Source: Thereva unica
Taxonomy: Eukaryota; Arthropoda; Insecta; Diptera; Therevidae
Length of the DNA: 64,000 bases
Direction of reading: 5' to 3'
Assembly (NCBI GenBank): GCA_949987705.1
Contig: OX465282.1
Location: forward strand, 40,512,039 to 40,576,038
A program made the position numbers and the translations under genes. The notes under the pieces are model-generated. The model did not search any database and was not told where the DNA came from. It saw only the letters and a program-made list of their open reading frames with translations. Shown one piece after another: positions 10,757-20,021 of this stretch (position 1 is the first letter of the stretch; every line of letters starts with the position of its first letter).

Positions 10757-12337
10757 ATGTCTCAAATAAATAATATAAAAGGTGCCGCCGGCACCAGTGA
10801 TAATGACACTATAGTGTTTCCAAAAAATAAAGCCAGTGACAAAGAAGGCTATAAAATCAGTGGTGACGAAAAAACTAACAAAGAACGGCGCCCTGTAAAC
10901 AAAAGGCGCCGAAAAATCAAAATCATGCCAAATTTGTTGCAGAGAACAAAAGGCAACAACATCACCCAGAAAAAAAGCCCAACAGCGTCTGGGTCCGGAT
11001 CAACAGCAATATGCACCGTAGTGATGACTGACTCCGATGAAGAGTCATCCTCCCACGACTCCATCCCAGGCAAATATAAAGGCCTGGGCAATAGTTTCAA
11101 AGAACTGGCCACTGACACGAATGAAGAAGAGGCCAGGCTTGAAAAAATGATCGAGGAGCTAAAGGAAAAAAATTTTCCCAGGCTCCCAAAAGCAAAACCA
11201 ACAACAACAAATCAGCAACAACAAAGTATGAAGCAGCAAGCTCCACAGCAGCAACAGCAAAACCAAACCCAACAACAACAAAACCAGCAGCAACCGCAGC
11301 CGCAGCAGCAGCAACCACAACAGCAGCAGAGGCAACAACAAAAAAAGGAGAAAATTCCACCAATAAATATATTCCACCAGCAACCTACGGATACGATTAG
11401 ATTAGCTAAGCAGGTACTAAAACACACTAATTTTTATATAAAAAGATTTAGTGGTACAAAGCATGCCCTAGTTTTAAGTAGCATTGAAGATTTTAAAAAA
11501 ATTAAAAGTATTTTAGAACGGGCGAATACACAATTCTTCACTTACACGGCAAGAAGTGAAAAATTGCAAAGTGTCCTCTTGAAAGGTCTCGACCCCGATT
11601 GTGACACTCAGGAGCTCCTGAACGAACTGCAATCTCTCGCGGTAGATAATTTAAAATTTTCCGCGGTTAAAAAATTTAGTACAAGCTATTCGCGTACTGC
11701 TAAGAGGCAGCTCCCGATATTCTTGGTCCAATTAACTCCCGACAGTCGGTTGGATAACCTAAAAAATATTAGGTATCTCAACTTCCATGTGGTAACTTGG
11801 GAGAAAATAAATAAAAAAGCAGACATCCTGCAATGTATGCGCTGCCAAAGGTTTCGACATGCCGCAGCTAACTGCCAAATGGCTTTTAGATGCGTCAAAT
11901 GTGAGAAAACCCACAATCAAGGCGAATGCCCTCTTGGGAGGGAAAAAGTCGCGGACAAAAACCAGCTGTTCTGTGTACTCTGCAGATCTAACGGACATCC
12001 TGCTAATTATAGAGGATGCCCTAAATATGCAGAGTTCAAGCAACGTATTAAGGCGCGTAAAGAACAAATACAGGCCCAACAAGACCGTAAGGGGCAAATG
12101 TTTAAAAATTTAGTTGTACCTGGTATGTCCTTCGCCCAAATGGCGGCTGGAGCCCAGACAACCAAACAGCAAGCCCCAAAAGCTGCGCCTGCAGCAAGTT
12201 CTGGGGACAGCGAGCTGAAAGCGGTTCTCCTATCAATTCAAGGGCAAATCGCTCAGCTACAAAAACAACTAAACGAGCAAAACGCCCGTTTAGACTTAGT
12301 ATATTCCTTCTTTACGACAGAAACCATCTCTGGGTAA
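10757..12337 (+). CDS. LINE-A ORF1, Gag-like nucleic-acid-binding protein (526 aa)
   Basis: Intact ORF. Residues 1-150 are charged and low-complexity. About 150-200 is a Gln-rich tract (CAA/CAG runs at 11210-11345). About 230-350 resembles the PRE_C2HC / X-element nucleic-acid-binding domain (VLLKGLDPDCDTQELLNEL, RQLPIFLVQL, LNFHVVTWEKI). About 355-420 carries CCHC-type knuckles (CMRCQRFRHAAANC, CVKCEKTHNQGEC, CVLCRSNGHPAN). The C-terminus has a heptad-like LLSIQGQIAQLQKQLNEQNARL that could be a short coiled coil. The product should coat LINE RNA. ORF2 starts 8 bp after its stop. Confidence 0.87.
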   Translation: MSQINNIKGAAGTSDNDTIVFPKNKASDKEGYKISGDEKTNKERRPVNKRRRKIKIMPNLLQRTKGNNITQKKSPTASGSGSTAICTVVMTDSDEESSSHDSIPGKYKGLGNSFKELATDTNEEEARLEKMIEELKEKNFPRLPKAKPTTTNQQQQSMKQQAPQQQQQNQTQQQQNQQQPQPQQQQPQQQQRQQQKKEKIPPINIFHQQPTDTIRLAKQVLKHTNFYIKRFSGTKHALVLSSIEDFKKIKSILERANTQFFTYTARSEKLQSVLLKGLDPDCDTQELLNELQSLAVDNLKFSAVKKFSTSYSRTAKRQLPIFLVQLTPDSRLDNLKNIRYLNFHVVTWEKINKKADILQCMRCQRFRHAAANCQMAFRCVKCEKTHNQGECPLGREKVADKNQLFCVLCRSNGHPANYRGCPKYAEFKQRIKARKEQIQAQQDRKGQMFKNLVVPGMSFAQMAAGAQTTKQQAPKAAPAASSGDSELKAVLLSIQGQIAQLQKQLNEQNARLDLVYSFFTTETISG

Positions 12338-12345
12338 GCTGTTTA

Positions 12346-15300
12346 ATGGCTTTACGCAGGGAGGACACGATCAAGGTCATTGCGGTGAACGTCAATTCGC
12401 TGATAAGAAACGAGAGAAGGGCGAATTTACTGACTCTTTTGCAAAACCAAAATCCTGATGTGCTTCTTGCTAGTGAAACCAAACTAAGCGAGAAACACAA
12501 AGTGGATTACAAAGATTATGTGGTAATTAGGAGAGATAGACCTAATGCCACACAAGCGGGGGGCCTACTAATACTAGTAAAGACCACCCTTAAACACAAG
12601 ATCATGTATAGCAGGGACATCGCAAAGTTTCGGGTGTTAGAAGCGTGCGTTATATACCTCCCTCTGTCTAGTGGCAGAAGGCTGTATATAATTGCCGCGT
12701 ACGCACCCCAAACCTCCCAAACCAGACTATTTATAGAGGAAATGAGCTCTCTTTTTCAAACTCTCCACCTGGAGTCGGAGCAAAATTTTTACTTATTGGG
12801 CGGAGATTTAAACGCACGCCATGAAGCATGGGGAAATCAAACGGCTAACATCAGGGGCAACCAACTGAATGACTGGTTGGCTCAGAATAGAATTCAGCGA
12901 AAAGTAAATCTTTACGCTACGGACATGCCATCATACCCAAATGGCGGTTCTTTTCTGGATATATGCTTGTTAGACTCTCGGATGGCCGTACTAGGGGTAA
13001 ACACAAACGTGACAAACTGTCTAACGACAGTGCCGTACGACAGCGACCACCAAGGACTGGAAATAACAGTACAAGTCCCTGACGACTAAATGGAACTCCT
13101 CGAATATTGCGAAGTGCATCCTTTTGCCTACCAAAAGATGCACTGGCCAAAGTTCGAGAAGGCTATGGAGAGGGCAATACAGAATAACGGACTATTACCT
13201 CCCACAACTAGGAATCTGACCAACAATGAGATTGATGCATATCTGAAAGATATGGACAACCTCATTGTGCAGACTATGGACAAAACCATACCACGGACAA
13301 AGAAAAAGAACAGTACGGACTGTTACAAGAACGCTACAATCGACGCACTACAAAAACATAAAAGCAGAATATTGACGAGACTGAAATCCCTACACCGCCA
13401 GTTCCAGGATAGACAGAGTCCGGAGATCGCAACTCTTAAATCGGTTATGAAAAATCTCCAACAACTCCTCAAACAACAATTCTCACAGTCTGTGAATCTG
13501 TACTGGAACAAAAAGATTCGTGCTATTCAAACTAATAGCGCGAGCATGTTCCCACAGATAAATAAAATCTTTAGGAGTAAAACACATAACCGGTTGGACA
13601 AGTTGCGTATCCCCAGGACCCTGGCTAACCAGGAACTACTGAGGTCTGCGAACATAGATCCCGAAGAAACCAGTATTGTTGACGATAATTACTGTATAGA
13701 GGACGAGCAGGAGAAAGTGGATCTAGTGGGGGCCTACTACCAGGGAATCTATTCGGTGAACACTTGTGTTCGGCCGAATTTTGACCTTGAAAATAGGGCC
13801 CTGCTGAACCACTTCAGAATAACTAATGAGATCGAGGTCTGGAAATCCGAGAACCGAAGAATCATCGAGTTTAGTGAAGACTGCCCAGCGAACAATGTTC
13901 CTGAGGCACAAGCAAACTCTCTTCTCACTACGAAAACTGATCTCCTGCTAACTTTTCGCCGTCTAAACAATAAGAAGTCGTCTGGGGTGGACGGTGTTCC
14001 CAACATCGTCCTGAAACATTTGCCCCTGGTGGCCATAGACATATATACCACTCTGTTTAACAATGCATTAAACAACGCCCATTTTCCAGGACACTGGAAG
14101 ACGGCAGTGGTGTACCCAATACCCAAAAAGGGTAAAGATAAAAGTAACTCTGCTAATCTTCGTTCAATAAGTCTGCTCCCGAATATCAGTAAGGTTTTTG
14201 AATCAGTAATTAATAGATCAATGTCCAAATGGGTTGAGGAAAAGAATATAATCCCCGATAACCAATTCGGTTTCAGGGCGGGACATGACACCATTCATGC
14301 CGCGTCGAAATTGGTGTCAGACATAGACTGGAACCTAATGAAAGGCCAGTGTACCGGAGCATGCTTGATCGACTATGAGAAGGCGTTCGATACAGTGTGG
14401 ATCGAGGGCCTTCTCTACAAATTAGCCAGATACGGGATGACCGGACCTCTGCTCTGCCGTGCAAAGGACAAAAGACCTAAATGCAAAAAGCTCGATTTGA
14501 GTAAAACGCGTTTCAAGTGTTTTTTTGTTACTTTCTGTAAAATAAGAAAATAAAAATGAAGTTTTTTCAAATTATCTAAACTTAGATAATTTGAATAAAC
14601 TTCATTTGCATTTTCTTATTTTACGGAAAGTAACAAAAAAACAACTTGAAACGCGTTTTACTCGAATCGAGCTTTTTGCATTTAGGTCTTTTGTCCTTTG
14701 CACGGCAGTGCTATACTTGATCTATAATATGATTTCCAAGAAGAAGTTCATCGTTAAAAGTGGGAGCTTCACATCAGGAAAGGTATTTGATATTAAAAAC
14801 GGTTTGCAACAGGGCGCAGTGAACTCGCCGCTCTTGTTTAATATCTTTACGAGTGACCTAATTAGTTCACTCCGCTTCGCATTAGCGTATGCGGATGACC
14901 TGATTGTGTACAGGACGGGGCCGAAGATTGGAGTGATCCAGACGCTCCTGCAACGTGACTTCGAAACCATCGAGCGCTACAGTGATGATTGGAATTTGAA
15001 GATCAACTTTGGCAAATGCGAATCGATTCTTTTCCGGATTGCTCTGCGCAGAGCTTCTTGCGATGTGCAGAGGAACTGGAAAACCTTTCGAATTTCGAAC
15101 TATGCTGGACAGGCGTTAGAACATAAATCGGAAGTGAAATACCTTGGGCTTTGGTTGTACCAGTACTTGTATTTCAACAGGAATGTAAGTGCTGCTCTTG
15201 ACAAGGCAAACAAGGCGTTTCACATGACTAAAAGGCTTTTTTATAGCAGACACCTAAGCTCTCGGGTAAAGGTGATCTGCTACCAAGCCTTGGTCAGACC

Positions 15301-15838
15301 GATTTTAACTTATGGTTGCCCAGTGTGGTTCAACATATCTCCCTTTTATATGGAAAAGCTTCGGGTTTTCGAAAGACAATGCTTAAGGGCGTGCTTAAGG
15401 TTTTATCGGACACCCGAATCTGGCTTCACGAAGTTTCACGCCAACAACATCCTTTACGATAAGGCATTTGTTAATAGGATCGACAACTTCATAATCAAGT
15501 TGATTCGAAGACATATTGCTAGAGCGACGGAGAGCGAAAATCCTCTTATTCGGGGAGCGTTCTACCCGAAAGCTGAATATCACAGAGCTACTTGCGAACG
15601 TGGCTTTATCCCTCCAGAGGCATTTGTCTTTCTGGATAGAAAAAGATTGGTCCAAGACGGTTCGGGAGTGCCCCTCTTTTACCACCTACATCACTCTGCG
15701 ACAGATAAACGCTACAGATTTAGCAATGAAGATATGGAAGTTCAGGAGCTCCTGAGGTTCAGTACTCGAATCTCGGGAAGAGACAGACGCGACGCCTCCA
15801 CTGCAAGTACTCTGTACTGGTGGCTGGAGGACAGTTAG
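12346..15838 (+). pseudogene. LINE-A ORF2, endonuclease-reverse transcriptase, disrupted
   Basis: 12346-13089 encodes the AP-type endonuclease (AVNVNSLIRNERRANLL, LLASETKLSEKHK, GGDLNARHEAWGN, FLDICLLDS, DSDHQGLEI). A TAA at 13087-13089 follows, where LINE-B has TCC. 13090-14453 continues with RT blocks (NKKSSGVDGVPNIVLK, NLRSISLLPNISKVFE, NQFGFRAGHDT, ACLIDYEKAFDTVW). The MITE at 14454-14708 then breaks the frame, and 14713-15838 resumes with NGLQQGAVNSPLLFNIF and ALAYADDLIVY. The C-terminus is complete to a stop. Compared with LINE-B, this copy keeps a 17-residue segment around 13105-13155 that B has lost. Confidence 0.9.
14454..14708. mobile_element. 255-bp palindromic MITE inside LINE-A RT, 4-bp TSD
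   Basis: CTGCCGTGCAAAGGACAAAA... at the left matches the reverse complement of the right end (CCTTTGCACGGCAG). Near-perfect arms span almost the whole length, so it is close to one hairpin. It is flanked by the 4-bp duplication TGCT (14450-14453, 14709-14712). LINE-B has the uninterrupted site (CTCTGCTATACTTG on its own strand), which proves the insertion and its borders. A 4-bp duplication would fit Sola or Chapaev-type elements; not assigned. Confidence 0.9.
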
Positions 15839-16073
15839 ATATTGCGTATTCGCCCTAAACTCTTTAGATATAGATTAGTTTAGCTTATAATTTAGTTTTA
15901 ATGGTTAGCTTAGGGCTTAGATAGGATTAGTTATAGTTTTTACTTAGTAATAACATTAGTTTTAAGTAAGCTTACGTGCGAGCTTCCTCGAGCTTTTGTT
16001 AGTTTTGTTTGTCTGTTGTTTTGTTGTTGTTTGTCTGTTTTCGTTTGTTTTGTTAGTATTGCTAACACGAGCC

Positions 16074-16254
16074 CGTGGAAGCTCGTCGCCTGGACGGAGT
16101 ACATCCGAGGCAGGCCCTCCGCTGTACCCCGGCGGATAGTTCTTAGTGTTTAGAATAGTGTTTAAGCTAATTAGATTCTAAGTAAGTGGTGCGAGCTTTC
16201 ACGAACTTGAGCTCTAGCATCACTCGAGTTTGTGGAAGCCCGTCGCCTGGACGG
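16074..16254 (+). repeat. imperfect direct repeat in the LINE-A 3' UTR
   Basis: GTGGAAGCTCGTCGCCTGGA near 16076 recurs as GTGGAAGCCCGTCGCCTGGA near 16233, ~158 bp apart, each followed by a GC-rich stretch and a 'agatagt/ggatagtt' word. These GC-rich islands stand out in an A/T-rich 3' UTR and could be structured RNA signals for RT recognition. Nothing coding lies between 15839 and 16494. Confidence 0.6.
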
Positions 16255-16494
16255 GGATCACCTGAGACGATTTTATCGTCTCCGCTGCCCCCGCCCAGAT
16301 AGTGCTAGAACTAAGTTATAGGTTTAAGTAGTATTAAGTTTTTATATAAAACAAATATAGTGTCTAAGTTTTTTTTACAATTTTTCTTAGAGTTAAAGTT
16401 ACAAATGTCAATATTTTTCTTTTTGAAATAAAATATAACTAAAGATAAGTTTTAGCCGAAAGGCATAAGATAATTTAAGACATAGATTAATTAA

Positions 16495-16858
16495 GGGCCT
16501 GTGTGAATTGGGACTAAATTGATGACTAAACTAAATTTTGCAGTTTTTGTCGTTAATGTAGGGAATTGCTGTGTGAATTCATTTGATGACTAAATTCAAT
16601 TGACAATAGTGTTTACTTTTATAATTTATGGTATATGTTTTGTAATACAATAAGCAACTAAATTTATGGATGCAGAAGATATCATTATTGACAACAGCCT
16701 ATTAGTTCTTCACCTTATTTTCCATTGTATTGAACTATGTATTTTGAAACAAATTCAACATCAATTTAGTCAACTGTCAAAAAATTTAGTCTCCTCGCCA
16801 AAAGACTAAACACTGTATTATCGACACTAAATTTTAGTCATCGAATTCACACAGGCCC
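16495..16858. mobile_element. PIF/Harbinger-type MITE (364 bp), TSD TAA
   Basis: Terminal inverted repeats GGGCCTGTGTGAATT / AATTCACACAGGCCC are flanked by TAA on both sides (16492-16494 and 16859-16861). Three-base TWA duplications and G/C-rich ends are standard for PIF/Harbinger. The interior has repeated ACTAAATT words and no ORF. It sits in the 3' UTR of LINE-A. Confidence 0.85.
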
Positions 16859-17012
16859 TAAGAGTGCCTGTTGAGGGCCAGTAAGTTAGATAGATTAGAA
16901 TAGGCTAGATTAATTAACTTAAGCATTAGTTAAATTTATATTAGATAGATGTTAAGGTAAATAAAATGCTTATTTAAAAAAATAAAAAAAATAAAAAATG
17001 CATCAGACTCGT

Positions 17013-17060
17013 ACGCCAGCATTCATGGGTTCAAATCCAGCTGATTGACTTTTTTTTTAT
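17013..17060 (+). repeat. 3' half of the split tRNA-like unit: B box and Pol III terminator
   Basis: Directly after the second copy of the LINE-A duplication comes a B box (GGTTCAAATCC, 17028-17038) and then a T9 run from 17050. With LINE-A taken out, A and B boxes are ~40 bp apart, the normal tRNA distance. Acceptor-stem pairing is poor, so this is more likely a tRNA-derived repeat than a working tRNA gene. Confidence 0.6.
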
Positions 17061-17097
17061 TTCTCTTTTTTCTTTTTTTTTTCTTATTTTTCATTAT

Positions 17098-18841
17098 ATG
17101 TATATAAGTTATTCCAAAAACTTTGAATTAATTAAATCTAGACTAGACAATCTATCCATTAAGGATAGTGCAAACAATGACTATATGATCGACAACATAT
17201 CCAAGATTATGAGATTTGAATTGAACTCTATTGGCTCGTGTATGAAAAAGATAAAAATTAATACAGACAATGATCCATGTATTAAGCACGAGCAATCACA
17301 GCTAATATCCAAAATCTGCGACTCTTTTGAGAAGCTCTCTGTATTGGACGACACAATGGCCCAGCTTAAAGCGGACTTAAAATTGCAGTTCTCCCATCTT
17401 GGAACGGAGCTTTCTAATTTAAAGGATTTAATGAAAGTCATTCGTGAAATCAAACCCTCTCCCCCAATAACATCGTGATAGATGCTGAACCAAATGTTCG
17501 GACAATTTCACTCTCCGAGGAACTGGATGATCACCGCTTAAATTGGAAGGATAATCTCACCATCGGCTCTACCAATTTAAACACTCTCCACCAGCAAACA
17601 CTATCGATTTCCGCTGGCCCATCTCAGAACTTGCCATCTGTTCACCTTCCGGAAACAGTGAATAAATTTGGAACTACGTGGTCTCTTGAAGAGTGGGAAA
17701 GGAGACTAGAAAAAATCGACTCTAAAAACAGGTTGCTTGCAACAGCAAAAAACACCAAGCAACAATTAAAAAGACCTCAAAGGGTCAATAAAAAAACACC
17801 ATCAATATCTCTCCATTAGAAGAGGCCACCTCAACATATTTCATCAAGGGCGTGCCAGCGAAAGCAGATTCTTCTTGGGTGAGCAGCGTATTTCAAACAG
17901 ATTTCTGCGTGAAACTTCTGAGCTGCAAAGAATTATGCAAAAATAGGAAATTCAAGAGTCTCAAAGTAGTCTTCCCTACAAAATACGAGTGGTTGTTCTT
18001 CCATTCAACTGACACCTTTAGATGGAGAAACCTAACACTCAGCCGATGGATAAATAAATCTAAGATAGCAATAGATAACAATAAATCTAAGATTAATAGA
18101 GTGATAGGTGTACCGAATAAAACCAATCCAATCCCAGTTTTAAGCCACAATAGATCAGATTCACTACCCCAGCATGTAAGTTCCTCTAATATTAATCGTG
18201 TTCCTACTAAAACTATTAATATGACTAACACTTTTCCGACTTCTTCTAATCCGAATACTACTAACGCTAATACTACAAACCCACTAACAATCAATACAGT
18301 ACGCCATACTACCCACAATCTTTACCCTAACTTCGCTCGTAGTCACGTCATCGTCGGCGGTCGTTCCTTCGCTGACAATAATTCGATTCCGACACAACTT
18401 CCTTCAGTTACGAATGACACACGGGTATCGGTGGATATTTCTGTAAGCCGCAGCAACAACAATCCTATCACAAAACCTGCTTTCTTGAACCCATTACAAC
18501 CACCGATTGTAAAAAACACCTTGATCTCGGCGGATTCGAGTGATAGTCGGTATTTGCTATCTCGGTTACGAGAAATGAAGGTTTATGACAATGTTAGGCT
18601 TTTCCTCGCCTGCATGCATAATAAGCCTGATTCTACCTGTATTCATGGTAAAACAAGGACCAGCCTTACCATCGCGATCCAACAGGAAGGTTTTCCCACG
18701 GATCATGCTGCCTTGCTCGAACTGTACACTAGGTACCACGAGCATTTCGGCGTTAACTCCCAGCAAGTCGATAAGCATCTCTCCGCTTATGCTGCTCATG
18801 TAAGATCGCTACATGTTTCACCTCCAAAAAAGCCGCGATGA
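17098..18841 (+). pseudogene. LINE-C ORF1-like region (fragmented)
   Basis: Three successive open stretches (17098-17478, 17475-17819, 17852-18841) in shifting frames precede a LINE endonuclease, the place of ORF1. The first is helical with a probable coiled coil (ISKICDSFEKLSVLDDTMAQLKADLKLQ). The third has a WVSSVFQTDF..VKLLSCKE..KSLKVVFPTKYEW segment, then an Asn/Thr-rich linker. No zinc knuckle is visible. The region is not related by eye to LINE-A ORF1. Assigned by position, not by a recognised domain. Confidence 0.55.
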
Positions 18842-18899
18842 GGCGAATAGATATTACCGCCCATAACTAGTTACTTCCCCAATTGCCGATCCCTCCCCG

Positions 18900-20021
18900 T
18901 CACTTCTCCGTAAACCTATCCTACCCGAGATAAGAATCTTTTATCACAACTGTAGTGGTATTAGAACCAAAATTAATAATCTTTTTATTGACTCCAAATC
19001 ATGGCGTTATAATGTACTTGTACTCACCGAAACCTGGTTAAATGATTCATTCCTAAATGAATTGGATTGGACAGCAGCTGGACAATCTACAGGTGCGATA
19101 GAGACTACAGTTCCACTGGTCTCACAAGAGGGGGTGGAGTCCTTATAGCTGTCAAAAACTCTTTAGATAGTGAATTGATTACGACTCCTCGTTCAAAATC
19201 CTTTGAACACGTCTTCATACGTATCAAATCTGCCCTGAAGCATACATTCATCGGCACGATCTATATCCCCCCTAATTCCGACGAATCTAATTATGATGAT
19301 TTATTACGTATAGTGGAGGAAGTTAACGAGACTCTCCGCGATAACGACATCATATTTATACTAGGCGATTTTAACCGGCCAAACATTTCTTTCATCCCTG
19401 ACGAGGAAGATAATAAATTACTTCCAATTAATGTCATTAATGACATTCGATATAAAGCTTATCGACACTTTTTACGGTAATGATCTTTGCCAAATTATTG
19501 GACAACCAAATTCTTATGGTAAATGTCTAGACCAATTTATTCGAGGAGGTGAATATTCTACGCGTCTCCGACGAGGATAACCTTTTCACTAACTCTATAC
19601 ACCACTCCGCATGGTCACTCGAGCTAAATTACTCAGTCCCCAATCATCGTACATCATATAACAATACAATTGTTTATGATTTTAAGAATGCGGATCAAAG
19701 CCAATACTGTCCAGGCTTTGATTTATCCCTAGTCGACTGGGAACATAGGCTATCTAGTAATGATCTTGACGAGATAGTATCATGTTTCTACGATATCATC
19801 TTCAACACCATCGACAAATATGTACCCAAAATTAAAAAACGGGATAAAGTATCGGAACCATGGCTTTAGAGAGACTAGATTTCTCCGTAATCAAAGAAAT
19901 AAATTATATAATATGATCAGAAAAACCACGTATGTAAACGAGCGATTGAACTCCGAATACATCAGGTTAGCCTCAGAATTTAATCTTATCTCGCGAGGCC
20001 TACACTATTAATTCTGTTGGC
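18900..20021 (+). pseudogene. LINE-C ORF2 endonuclease, truncated before RT
   Basis: The endonuclease reads through several frameshifts: EIRIFYHNCSGIRTKINNL and VLVLTETWLNDSFLNELD, then (19067 on) YRCDRDYSSTGLTRGGGVLIAV, FIGTIYIPPNSDESNY, IIFILGDFNRPNISF, then SYGKCLDQ, FTNSIHHSAWSLELNY and SEPWL. It ends at ~20021 where LINE-B begins in the opposite orientation, so RT is missing. The clade is uncertain (Jockey/CR1 group). Confidence 0.75.

Larger units (their letters stand above)
10519..16997 (+). mobile_element. LINE-A: full-length two-ORF non-LTR retrotransposon (Jockey/I-like)
   Basis: The element is bounded by a 15-bp target-site duplication (ATGCATCAGACTCGT at 10504-10518 and 16998-17012). 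It ends in an A-rich tail of TAAAAAAA units. Order: ~240-bp 5' UTR, ORF1 (10757-12337), ORF2 (12346-15838), a long 3' UTR with an internal repeat, tail. Two MITEs have jumped into it (14454-14708, 16495-16858). LINE-B (20022-24080) is an inverted, closely similar copy. It is inactive as it stands because ORF2 has a stop and an insertion. Confidence 0.88.

Noticed and set aside
11097..11427. Antisense ORFs rich in Leu/Val/Cys over the LINE-A Gln tract
   Set aside because: They are the complement of CAA/CAG runs and have no independent support.
13749..14294. 181-aa minus ORF over LINE-A RT, also seen opposite LINE-B
   Set aside because: Shadow of the RT coding strand; present in both copies only because the copies are near-identical.
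10480..17060. Working tRNA gene
   Set aside because: A box, B box and terminator are present but the acceptor stem does not pair and the unit is split by a LINE.
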